This document shows positions 1 through 5,962 of a stretch of 9,580 nucleotides of DNA, in pieces. Position 1 is the stretch's first letter. Each line of letters starts with the position of its first letter. The notes beneath the pieces were generated by a model. It saw only the letters and a list, made by a program, of their open reading frames with translations. It searched no databases and was not told where the DNA came from. The position numbers and the translations under genes are program-made. The stretch comes from Candidatus Melainabacteria bacterium (GTDB lineage: Bacteria; Cyanobacteriota; Vampirovibrionia; Obscuribacterales; Obscuribacteraceae), in NCBI GenBank assembly GCA_014380105.1, contig JACMKL010000382.1, positions 1-9,580 of the forward strand. Reading direction: 5' to 3'.

Positions 1-205
1 CTGTGCGCTCGCGCCAATCGCAGGTGTCGTTTCCACATATAAGTGTGACTTTTGCACCCTGCGTTTCAAGACCGGAATCGCCTGCACCGTCCCAAACTGA
101 CGCACAGGTTTCGACATACTTGTCGAATTGCTTCACCGCGCCTTTGCACTTTGGGCAGCGCATTTTTTCGTCTGCAATCGCCTGTTTAATCACTTCAAGA
201 CTCAT
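1..205 (-). CDS. Small zinc-ribbon protein, C-terminus cut by window edge
   Basis: Reading the minus strand from an ATG at 205 gives 68 codons with no stop before the window edge. The protein begins MSLEVIKQAIADEKMRCPKC. Visible cysteines are C17 and C20 (CPKC), C34, then C57 and C62 (CGNDTC), followed by an aromatic DW. Two such knuckles resemble a zinc ribbon, as found in small metal-binding or nucleic-acid-binding proteins; I cannot name a family. The start is supported by purine-rich ribosome-binding sequence (GGAGG at 218-222 and GAGGT nearer the ATG). It diverges from the perR-like gene and shares its 137-base intergenic region, so it could be under the same peroxide control, but that is inference. 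The C-terminus and total length are unknown. Confidence 0.72.
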   Translation of the reverse strand, partial: MSLEVIKQAIADEKMRCPKCKGAVKQFDKYVETCASVWDGAGDSGLETQGAKVTLICGNDTCDWRERT

Positions 206-276
206 TTTTTACCTCAAATCCTCCGAAAGGTTTCCGGAAATCATACAATAGGTTATTGGAAACTCCCCAGAGGGGG

Positions 277-307
277 TTGACAAAGTCCACGGTTAGAATT
301 AGTCTAA
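277..307 (+). promoter_or_regulatory. Promoter and PerR/Fur-type operator of the regulator gene
   Basis: A perfect -35 hexamer TTGACA lies at 277-282. At 293-307 is the interrupted palindrome TTAGAATTAGTCTAA, a 7-1-7 inverted repeat with 6 of 7 arm positions matching. It resembles the PerR/Fur box consensus TTATAATNATTATAA. The -10 is not canonical: TAGTCT at 300-305 gives 17-base spacing, TCTAAA at 303-308 gives 20. In either case the palindrome covers it, so a bound regulator would block transcription. It sits 36 bases before the ATG of the Fur-family gene, which fits autorepression. A short GC-rich inverted repeat (CCCC-AGA-GGGG, 265-275) lies just upstream of the -35. Confidence 0.62.
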
Positions 308-342
308 ATACAGACGGAATCAATCCGAAGTGATGGCAGGCT

Positions 343-744
343 ATGAAGCACAACATTGAAGAGCTATTGAGTACCCACGGAGTCAAGCCGACGCCCCAGC
401 GCGCGGTAATTGCCGATTATTTGCTCGAAACTCACTGCCATCCGACCGCTGACGAGGTGTTTCAGGCTGTCAAAGACAAACTGCCGGTCGCTCTATCGAG
501 AGCAACCGTGTACAACACTCTGAATGCCCTTGTGACAGCAGGTGTAATTCAGGAAATGACCACAGAAGCCGGTCGGGTGCGCTATGACGCTAATATGTCC
601 GACCACCATCATTTTGTGGACATTGAAAGCGGTAAGGTCTTTGATATTCCGGCTGAAACGATCAAACAAATCAACCTGGAGCTTGGCGACAAGTTTAAGG
701 TTCACAAGTTTCACGTCACTATTTTTGGCGAAGTAAAAGAATAG
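343..744 (+). CDS. perR: PerR-like Fur-family peroxide-sensing repressor lacking the structural zinc cysteines
   Basis: This 133-residue protein has the Fur-family layout: an N-terminal winged helix (about 1-80, with TPQR at 17-20 and the recognition helix SRATVYNTLNALVTAGVI at 52-69) and a C-terminal metal-binding and dimerisation domain. The five regulatory-site ligands of Bacillus PerR all appear to be present: H33 (HPTADE), D82, H88, H90 and D101. Aspartate at 82, rather than Fur's glutamate, is the residue linked with iron-dependent peroxide sensing. The two CxxC pairs that hold structural zinc in most Fur/PerR proteins are absent: the first is replaced by DIES after the HHHF stretch and the second is missing from the C-terminus. 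C32 is the only cysteine. The ribosome-binding site is weak (GGCAGG). A palindromic operator lies upstream and a peroxidase-type gene lies downstream. Family assignment is firm; PerR rather than Fur or Zur is inference from ligands and context. Confidence 0.85.
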   Translation: MKHNIEELLSTHGVKPTPQRAVIADYLLETHCHPTADEVFQAVKDKLPVALSRATVYNTLNALVTAGVIQEMTTEAGRVRYDANMSDHHHFVDIESGKVFDIPAETIKQINLELGDKFKVHKFHVTIFGEVKE

Positions 745-761
745 AGCCCAACTCAAAATTT

Positions 762-789
762 TTTACTCAGCCTTTAGACAAACTCTAAT
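762..789 (+). promoter_or_regulatory. Promoter and PerR-type operator of the rubrerythrin gene
   Basis: The palindrome TTAGACAAACTCTAA (774-788) repeats the TTAGA-N5-TCTAA pattern found upstream of the regulator at 293-307. Its right half-site forms a good -10, TCTAAT at 784-789 (5 of 6 to TATAAT). TTTACT at 762-767 sits 16 bases upstream as a plausible -35. Binding of the regulator here would occlude RNA polymerase. The sequence lies between the regulator stop (744) and the rubrerythrin ATG (816), so the rubrerythrin probably has its own regulated promoter. Confidence 0.6.
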
Positions 790-815
790 TATGGATTAAC
801 TCTAGGAGGCACATC

Positions 816-1340
816 ATGCAAAACGAACATTCATCCGAAACTCAAAAAAATCTCCAGGCCGCATTTGGCGGAGAATCAATGGCAAACCGCAAATATCTGT
901 ATTTTGCCAAAGTCGCTCGCAAATTAGGCAACGAAGAAGTAGCGGCATTATTTGAAGAAACAGCACATCAGGAGACAGGTCACGCATTTGCGCACCTTGA
1001 ACTAATGTATCCATCCAATCAATTGACTGTCGAAAAAATTCTCGAATTAGCAATTGAAGGCGAACTCTACGAGACAAATCACATGTATCCAGAGTTCGAG
1101 CGTGTCGCCAATGAAGAAGGCGACAAGGCTGCGGTGGCTGAGTTTCAAGAGCAAGGTAAAGAGTCGCAAGAACACGCAGACATTTTTATCAAAGCCGCAA
1201 AACGTTTTAAAGCTTTGGGAATGGTCGAACGTTTTCACGCAAACCGGTACATTAACGCTCTCAAGACAGTTCAAGAAAAGAGTGGCGAACAGGCAGGCAC
1301 AAGCGAGAATACATCAGGCTCAGCAGTAAGCGCTGCATAG
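816..1340 (+). CDS. rbr: Rubrerythrin (diiron ferritin-like domain only, no rubredoxin domain)
   Basis: Rubrerythrins reduce hydrogen peroxide to water at a diiron centre in the cytoplasm. This 174-residue protein has the four-helix ferritin-like bundle with the expected iron ligands: E20 (GGESMANRKY), E53 and H56 (ETAHQETGHAFAH), E83 and E86 (EGELYE) and E116/H120 (KESQEH). About 40 residues shorter than classical rubrerythrin, it ends in a Gly/Ser/Thr-rich tail (about 155-174) instead of the CxxC-containing rubredoxin domain, so it needs an external electron donor. Desulfo- and sulerythrin-type variants lacking rubredoxin are known. The ATG is preceded by AGGAGG at good spacing. It lies downstream of the PerR-like regulator with a matching operator. 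The flavin reductase starts 62 bases after its stop with no terminator visible between, so co-transcription is likely. Confidence 0.93.
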   Translation: MQNEHSSETQKNLQAAFGGESMANRKYLYFAKVARKLGNEEVAALFEETAHQETGHAFAHLELMYPSNQLTVEKILELAIEGELYETNHMYPEFERVANEEGDKAAVAEFQEQGKESQEHADIFIKAAKRFKALGMVERFHANRYINALKTVQEKSGEQAGTSENTSGSAVSAA

Positions 1341-1402
1341 TCACTATTTGAAGAGAATTTCACAGAGATAGCGCGACCGACCGATGGGCGCGAGGAGGAA
1401 AA

Positions 1403-1948
1403 ATGGCATTCGACTATCTGGTGATTAGCACCAGTCTAAATCCAGGAAGTAATAGCAGAAAACTCGCCAAAGCGGCATATGAAGAACTCAAGAAAACCGA
1501 AAATGTAGGCTTTTTAGATTTGCAGGAATATCCGCTGCCGCTCTGCGATGGCAACGCCTGCTACGGTGACAAAAACGTGCAAGAAGTTGCCAAAAAAATC
1601 AAAGAGGCAAAATGCATTTTGATGGCGGCGCCAATCTACAACTATTACATTACTGCTGCCGGAAAAAACTTGATTGAATTGACCGGCAGAGCCTGGACAG
1701 ATAAAGTTGTCGGATTTCTCTGCGCTGCTGGCGGTCGAGCCAGTTACATGTCTGTCATGAATGTCGCTAACAGCCTCATGCTCGACTTCCGCTGCCTGAT
1801 TATTCCTCGCTTTGTTTACGCCGAGGGTTCATCATTCACCGGGCCGGATATTCATGATGAAGAAATCAAAACGCGCATCGTGGAATTGACCCAGGCAGCA
1901 AAAACACTGTCCCGCACTGCCACAATTGAAGCGCTTGTCAAAAGCTGA
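1403..1948 (+). CDS. NAD(P)H-dependent FMN reductase family protein (flavodoxin-like fold)
   Basis: This 181-residue protein resembles the SsuE/ChrR/azoreductase group, which transfers hydride from NAD(P)H to FMN or to an FMN-bound substrate. The FMN phosphate loop is visible as STSLNPGSNSRKLA (10-23). A second flavin-contact segment, APIYNYYITAAGKNLIEL (76-93), matches the family's PxYNxxxxxxLKNxID motif. A glycine-rich AAGGRAS (108-114) forms the third loop. The length is typical for the family. AGGAGG lies just before the ATG. It is followed by a strong terminator, making it the last gene of the block. Placement after a rubrerythrin that lacks rubredoxin suggests it could supply reducing power, directly or via free flavin; this is inference. 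The exact substrate cannot be read from the sequence. Confidence 0.87.
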   Translation: MAFDYLVISTSLNPGSNSRKLAKAAYEELKKTENVGFLDLQEYPLPLCDGNACYGDKNVQEVAKKIKEAKCILMAAPIYNYYITAAGKNLIELTGRAWTDKVVGFLCAAGGRASYMSVMNVANSLMLDFRCLIIPRFVYAEGSSFTGPDIHDEEIKTRIVELTQAAKTLSRTATIEALVKS

Positions 1949-2006
1949 GCATTCAGCTTTCTAAGAGTCATTTTCACACGCACACCTGATCCGGTGCACA
2001 TTCTCT

Positions 2007-2043
2007 GCAGGCTCTCTTTGAAAGGGAGCCTGCTTTGTTTTTT
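2007..2043 (+). terminator. Strong Rho-independent terminator after the FMN reductase gene
   Basis: An eight-base perfect GC-rich stem (GCAGGCTC at 2007-2014 with GAGCCTGC at 2026-2033) is extended by further pairs toward a very small loop. It is followed directly by TTTGTTTTTT. It lies 58 bases past the reductase stop and marks the end of the oxidative-stress transcription unit. Confidence 0.9.
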
Positions 2044-2058
2044 GCAATCAGGTTTATC

Positions 2059-2090
2059 TTGGTGCAGAAACATTCGAGATTGGCTAAAAT
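2059..2090 (+). promoter_or_regulatory. Possible promoter for the thioesterase-peptidase pair
   Basis: TAAAAT at 2085-2090 is a reasonable -10 placed 43 bases before the chosen thioesterase start and after the upstream terminator, where a promoter is expected. The only -35-like match is TTGGTG at 2059-2064, whose spacing of 20 bases is too long, so this call is weak. Confidence 0.3.
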
Positions 2091-2133
2091 ACTGATTCTC
2101 TAACGAGCGCTGTGGATGATGCCAGGAGATGAG

Positions 2134-2568
2134 ATGGAAACTATAGCTACGAACGGAAGGCTCCTGGAAGTAGGCTCGGATATATTTGTAGGCACATACG
2201 ATATAGATTTTGCCGGACATGTATCCAATATTGTTTATTTGCGCTGGTTTGAAGCGCTACGTCTGCAAATTTTCGATAAATACTATCCGCTTGAAGAATT
2301 GATGGACGACGGTTTTCTCCCGATCATCTCCGCGCATTATGTTGAATACAAACGAGCAGTCAATTTATTCGACAAACCGACAGGTCACATGTGGATTGAT
2401 TCGATTCAAGGTGTGCGCGTCAAGTTTAAGGGTGAAATTCGCGTCGGTAGCGAATTGGCTACCTATGCGGAACACACAGGGATTTTTGTCGCCAAATCAA
2501 CGATGAAGCCGGTCAAAATTCCGCAAAAAATTATGACTCTCCTGAAGAAAGATGGTTGGACACGCTAA
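2134..2568 (+). CDS. Hotdog-fold acyl-CoA thioesterase (4HBT/YbgC-like)
   Basis: This 144-residue protein carries the 4-hydroxybenzoyl-CoA thioesterase signature near its N-terminus: YDIDFAGHVSNIVYLRWFEA (22-41), close to the usual DxDxxGHVNNxxYLxWxE pattern. D25 is the probable catalytic aspartate. These enzymes hydrolyse acyl-CoA or acyl-ACP thioesters as cytoplasmic homo-oligomers. The substrate cannot be inferred; position 31 is Ser where Asn is common. I chose the ATG at 2134 because AGGAG (2124-2128) sits five bases before it. ATGs at 2116 and 2119 would add six or five residues but have no such site. The stop overlaps the start of the following peptidase gene (TAATG), implying translational coupling. 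A link to envelope lipid or fatty-acid turnover is possible but not shown. Confidence 0.86.
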   Translation: METIATNGRLLEVGSDIFVGTYDIDFAGHVSNIVYLRWFEALRLQIFDKYYPLEELMDDGFLPIISAHYVEYKRAVNLFDKPTGHMWIDSIQGVRVKFKGEIRVGSELATYAEHTGIFVAKSTMKPVKIPQKIMTLLKKDGWTR

Positions 2569-4097
2569 TGAAAGCAAATTTCCATTTCGCACTGAGCTTG
2601 CTCGCCATTTTTGCAACCACTAATCTGGATGTCGAAGCGCGCACCACACGCGTCAGAACGACGCGCACAACTACCACCACCACCCAGAGTTCGGCATCTA
2701 AAAATGTTAAAGACTTACCTATTACAAACGCCGTCAACAACTGGCTGAAACGTCATGAACTGCGCAATTCACAAGTTGCAGTCGAAGTGATGGACTTCAA
2801 GACTGGAAACGTCCTTTGTTCAGAAAATGGCGAGCGTCGCTTCACACCTGCTTCTACGGCGAAAGTTTTTGCAACATCATGCGCTTTTGAATTATTAGGC
2901 GGCAATTATCGCTACACGACTGCCATCGCCAGCAGTGCCCCGATTAAAGACGGCAAGTTGAAAGGCGACCTCTATCTCATGCCTTCTCAGGACCCGACAC
3001 TTTCTTACTCACAGATGTCGAATCTTTTCGCCGAGCTCGTTCGCAAAGGCGTAAAACAAGTTGACGGCTCACTAAAATTAGCGCAAGTGCCGCGCGGCGG
3101 CGATCATTTTGTCCCGGGTTTCCTAAATGAAGACTGGGGGCAAGAATGGATGCCTGTATCTTCAGATTTGGTAATCGACAAAAATATTTATGGTGGCGGA
3201 TTACTCCCCAACAACGGCAAACTTGTCGAGATGGACAGTACTCAGGAATTGAGTTCACAGTCACGCAGCATCATGCGACAGGATTTATATCCAGGTTGGA
3301 TGACTTATGACGACCGCACTAATGTCGTGCGAGCTTACCGAGGTTATCCTGCCGCCAACGGCAAAGGTCCGCTTGTAGTGGGCAACCCAACTGCTTTCAA
3401 TATGGCGCTTGTAAACTCAGCAGCTAAAAATGCCGGTCTACATATTAGCCATAAGCGTGATGACGCAGATAGTAAAAACGCAGCCGCCACCGTAGGCGGT
3501 GAGGCAGGAGCCATGACTATTCTCGCCGAGCACAAATCAGACGCGCTCAGCAAAATCGTTCAGACCTGCCTGCACGAAAGCGATAACCTTTATGCACAGC
3601 AATTATTGCGCAGCGTAGGCGCGCTCGATTCAGACAAAGGCAGCGCTCATCCGACGCTTGAAGAAAGAGGAGTCAGTCGCATGAAGGGGTGGCTGGCATC
3701 TATTGGTGTTCCGATTCAGGAAGTGGTTTTGAAAGACGGATGCGGTCTGTCACGAAAAGACTGCGTCACTCCTCATGCTCTAAATACAGTCCTGCGCCAC
3801 ATGCTGTCCAAATTTGGAGACGGCGGCTATGTAAGTCTCCTCAAAGGTGGAGAAGTCAAAAATGGTGGCAAAAGTGGGACGTGGAAATTCAAAACGGGCG
3901 CCATGGATAGTGTCAGAACTATTACCGGTGTCTTGAGAAACTCAGGCGGGCAGACACTTCTTGTCACCATCATGGTCAACGGTCACGCACCCGGAGTAGG
4001 CGACGTGCGCACTTCCATCGGTGCTCTAGTCTCTACACTTTCAGGCACAACGATGCAGGCGCCTCCGGCAGCGCCAGCTAAGACAAGTCCGCAATAA
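2568..4097 (+). CDS. dacB: D-alanyl-D-alanine carboxypeptidase/endopeptidase, PBP4 (DacB) family, peptidase S13
   Basis: A 509-residue exported penicillin-binding protein that trims or cleaves peptidoglycan cross-bridges. All three active-site motifs are intact: SxxK as STAK (S96-K99), SxN as SDN (338-340) and KTG (442-444). The long insertion between the first two motifs is typical of class C PBP4 proteins and sets it apart from DacA/PBP5. The N-terminus (MKANFHFALSLLAIFATTNL) is a signal peptide. A Thr/Arg-rich linker (about 26-40) follows, and the C-terminus is Ala/Pro-rich. Start chosen at the ATG overlapping the thioesterase stop; an in-frame TTG at 2556 would add four residues. It is convergent with the SRPBCC gene, with stops seven bases apart. 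Expected location is the periplasm or outer face of the inner membrane. Confidence 0.94.
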   Translation: MKANFHFALSLLAIFATTNLDVEARTTRVRTTRTTTTTTQSSASKNVKDLPITNAVNNWLKRHELRNSQVAVEVMDFKTGNVLCSENGERRFTPASTAKVFATSCAFELLGGNYRYTTAIASSAPIKDGKLKGDLYLMPSQDPTLSYSQMSNLFAELVRKGVKQVDGSLKLAQVPRGGDHFVPGFLNEDWGQEWMPVSSDLVIDKNIYGGGLLPNNGKLVEMDSTQELSSQSRSIMRQDLYPGWMTYDDRTNVVRAYRGYPAANGKGPLVVGNPTAFNMALVNSAAKNAGLHISHKRDDADSKNAAATVGGEAGAMTILAEHKSDALSKIVQTCLHESDNLYAQQLLRSVGALDSDKGSAHPTLEERGVSRMKGWLASIGVPIQEVVLKDGCGLSRKDCVTPHALNTVLRHMLSKFGDGGYVSLLKGGEVKNGGKSGTWKFKTGAMDSVRTITGVLRNSGGQTLLVTIMVNGHAPGVGDVRTSIGALVSTLSGTTMQAPPAAPAKTSPQ

Positions 4098-4104
4098 AGC
4101 CCGA

Positions 4105-4821
4105 CTATTGCCAGACTGTAGTGCCACCGCTCACAGTGCTGTGTTTACCGGCAATTTGGCAGCGGGAAGCGAGAATTGATTTCTCTTCAAGTGCTTGTTG
4201 ATGATCGTAGACATTATCGATGCGTTTGCGAAGCCCGGTCAGAGTAGATGGGAGTTCGTTCTTCATGCCTTCGCGCATGATCCATTGAGGGACGAAGAAG
4301 CCAGGATCGACGAACATCGCGTAAGTCAATTCGGTCTTTGTGCCATTGTCGGCAGGTTTCATTTCCCATGAGCCACTGAAGTCTTTCAATGTGCCACCTA
4401 CGCGTTTGAATTCAACGCGCTCGTTATGCTGATACTTCGAATCTACTGTGTAGCAGAAGTTCGGCATCAAGAAACCCATATCCAGAGTAACTTTCAAAAT
4501 TGATTCGTCATTTTTATCGAGCATGACTTCAACGGTCTTCATGCGAGGGGAAATCTTGCCTTTAAATTCAAAAGGATTCGTCATGACCGGCCAGACATGT
4601 TCTGGTGGATGGTCAATCAGGATGGTGCCAGTTACATATTTAGTAGCGCCGACATTCCGAATGCCAGTGATTACCTGACCTTTCTCCAACTTCTCAGTGG
4701 CAGTCAGGGCGACATCAGCGTTCGCTGCACCCAATGGCTGAATAGAAGCAACGGAAGTGGCGATCAGCGCCATTGCCAAGATGTTATTCAGGGCATTTTG
4801 TTTGCGGTTTTTAAAAATCAT
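4105..4821 (-). CDS. Secreted SRPBCC/START-like (polyketide cyclase/lipid-transfer fold) protein
   Basis: From the ATG at 4821 the protein has 238 residues. A basic n-region (MIFKNRKQNALNN) and hydrophobic core (14-30) end at a plausible signal-peptidase site after GAANA (31-35). The remainder fits the SRPBCC helix-grip fold, which binds hydrophobic ligands in a cavity. Family-like segments are ILIDHPPEHVWPVMTNPFEF (67-86, first strand and helix), the FSGSWEMKP strand (148-156) and a C-terminal helix with GLRKRIDN (196-203). These resemble polyketide cyclase/dehydrase and START-type proteins, often lipid carriers and without catalytic motifs. No ligand can be named. An in-frame ATG at 4896 would add 25 residues ahead of the signal peptide and is less likely. 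Neither start has a strong ribosome-binding site. It converges on dacB, so both products may act in the envelope. Confidence 0.78.
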   Translation of the reverse strand: MIFKNRKQNALNNILAMALIATSVASIQPLGAANADVALTATEKLEKGQVITGIRNVGATKYVTGTILIDHPPEHVWPVMTNPFEFKGKISPRMKTVEVMLDKNDESILKVTLDMGFLMPNFCYTVDSKYQHNERVEFKRVGGTLKDFSGSWEMKPADNGTKTELTYAMFVDPGFFVPQWIMREGMKNELPSTLTGLRKRIDNVYDHQQALEEKSILASRCQIAGKHSTVSGGTTVWQ

Positions 4822-4903
4822 CTGCGTACTGGACCTGTTCAAGAGTATCTTTCTAGTGCCGTAATGGCGATATGGTTTCCCTATCCCGGCGCTCATACAA
4901 TAC

Positions 4904-4932
4904 TTGACAGCAGCCGATCCTGTCCGGAAAAT
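4904..4932 (+). promoter_or_regulatory. Candidate distal promoter reading toward the GGDEF gene
   Basis: A perfect -35 TTGACA (4904-4909) is followed after 17 bases by GAAAAT (4927-4932, 4 of 6 to the -10 consensus). The -10 sits inside the inverted repeat at 4918-4941, so a protein bound there would block it. Transcription would begin near 4939 and leave a leader of more than 300 bases before the GGDEF start. Confidence 0.4.
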
Positions 4933-4941
4933 CCGGTAGGA
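4918..4941. repeat. Imperfect inverted repeat, candidate operator
   Basis: TCCT-GT-CCGGA (4918-4928) faces TCCGG-T-AGGA (4932-4941) across AAA, giving nine paired positions with a one-base asymmetry. No T-tract follows, so a terminator is unlikely. It overlaps a promoter-like -10 on the plus strand and lies upstream of the minus-strand SRPBCC gene, which fits an operator for either direction. Confidence 0.4.
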
Positions 4942-5210
4942 AATAGTTTATCAAGAGCTACATGCAAGAACAACGGATTTCTATATCTGATGACAACCAA
5001 AGCCTCGCTAAGGTTCCAGGGATTGGGCCTGCAAAAGAAGAAATAACATTTGCGACAATTCACAAAATATATTTATTCGACATACGAGCACTTATTTCAC
5101 ATCCGCAACCGCTTGACAATCAACCTTTTCCAGCCTTTATCATTGAAAGATTCGGGGCAAATCGTCTTTGCCTGCGCGCATTATTCGCATAGTCAACGCA
5201 GCGATTGGAG

Positions 5211-5216
5211 TATAAT
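5211..5216 (+). promoter_or_regulatory. Consensus -10 element for the GGDEF gene
   Basis: TATAAT matches the -10 consensus exactly and lies 46 bases before the chosen ATG (5263). The -35 is weak: TAGTCA at 5190-5195 leaves only 15 bases. Its position supports translation starting at 5263 rather than farther upstream. Confidence 0.5.
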
Positions 5217-5262
5217 CAGCCATATTTATGTAGATCTAAAGAGTGTTTTGGAGCAAATTAAG

Positions 5263-5961
5263 ATGGCACCAGGCGGAAATGACGAAGCGTTGTACGGCAG
5301 AGAGAGCTTGTTCAGACAGAAGCTCGACCAACTGCGCACCACCGGTGAGATCAAGAAGAAGGCTCGCCTCGACCCTATGGCTCGAGTGAGAGAACTTGAA
5401 CAGAGTTCACTTTTAGCCGGTACACATGGTGTGATTTCCAGCCAGAGCCCACAAGATCTCCAGAAGCTCACCCTCCTGGACAGTCTCACAGAACTCTATA
5501 ACCATGACTCGATCGTCAGAATCTTTAAAGACGAATTGAAGCGCTCGCGTCGCTATAAGCACCATGAGTCGCTGGTCGTTCTGAAAGTCGACCAACTCGA
5601 TCAAATCGAAGCTGCTCATGGCAAATTGGTGTCAGACTCGATTTTGAAGGGTCTCTCTAACTACATCATGAAAATGATTAGAGACGTCGATATCCCTGCC
5701 CGCTACGACTCACAACACTTTGCGATCGTTTTGCCAGAAACAGACTTGAAGGGCGCCACAATTCTGGCTGAAAGATTGAGAGGCAAAATCGGCTTTGAAC
5801 GCATCTCCGAAATGGGTCAAAACTGGAGCGTTACCGTAAGCGTCGGCATCTCCAATTTCCCTCAGCACTCGCCTTCACCAGAAGATCTCATGAAACGCGC
5901 CGTGCAGGCTTGCACAGTCGCTTCAATGCAGGGCGGAGACACAGTCAGAGTCGCCGAATAA
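5263..5961 (+). CDS. Degenerate GGDEF-domain protein, probably catalytically inactive
   Basis: This 232-residue protein has a charged N-terminal region (1-65, no membrane segment or recognisable sensor domain), then a GGDEF fold. Family landmarks include DSLTELYNHDSI (73-84), corresponding to DxLTGLxNRRxF. The first metal-binding aspartate is probably D110 (VLKVDQLDQI). HFAIVLPETDLKGA (152-165) and VTVSVGISNFP (190-200) match the late strands. The signature itself, expected just before FAIVLPETD, reads DSQHF (149-153) instead of GGDEF, so c-di-GMP synthesis is unlikely; a GTP-binding, scaffold or regulatory role is possible. Start chosen at 5263 because GGAG (5250-5253) precedes it at nine bases and TATAAT lies upstream. 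The frame stays open back to a TTG at 5050, but that part looks non-coding. Its stop is one base from that of the convergent repeat protein. Confidence 0.85.
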   Translation: MAPGGNDEALYGRESLFRQKLDQLRTTGEIKKKARLDPMARVRELEQSSLLAGTHGVISSQSPQDLQKLTLLDSLTELYNHDSIVRIFKDELKRSRRYKHHESLVVLKVDQLDQIEAAHGKLVSDSILKGLSNYIMKMIRDVDIPARYDSQHFAIVLPETDLKGATILAERLRGKIGFERISEMGQNWSVTVSVGISNFPQHSPSPEDLMKRAVQACTVASMQGGDTVRVAE

Positions 5962-5962
5962 G

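Larger units (their letters stand above)
4822..5262. other. Long divergent intergenic region between the SRPBCC and GGDEF genes
   Basis: This 441-base stretch holds no gene I can support. It contains two promoter-like elements on the plus strand, an imperfect inverted repeat and one doubtful small reading frame, each listed separately. Its AT-rich middle (about 5041-5110) shows no further structure I recognise. Confidence 0.6.

Noticed and set aside
3..251. Plus-strand reading frame at the left edge
   Set aside because: It lies opposite the zinc-ribbon gene, whose minus-strand frame has paired cysteine knuckles and a good ribosome-binding site; the plus-strand translation looks random.
1054..1329. 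Plus-strand frame inside the rubrerythrin gene
   Set aside because: It is a shifted frame within a gene whose iron ligands are fully conserved; its translation resembles no protein family.
1371..1392. GCGC-containing inverted repeat between rubrerythrin and reductase genes
   Set aside because: The arms are only about four to five bases with a long loop and no T-tract, so it is not a terminator; the genes likely remain co-transcribed.
2556..2567. TTG start for the PBP4 gene
   Set aside because: The ATG at 2568 forms a classic TAATG overlap and gives a normal signal peptide beginning MKANF.
4822..4896. Longer start for the SRPBCC protein at 4896
   Set aside because: It would put 25 polar residues ahead of a well-formed signal peptide and has no better ribosome-binding site.
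5050..5262. N-terminal extension of the GGDEF protein from an upstream TTG
   Set aside because: The added 71 residues are low-quality sequence with no ribosome-binding site, and an exact TATAAT and GGAG lie inside this stretch just before the ATG at 5263.
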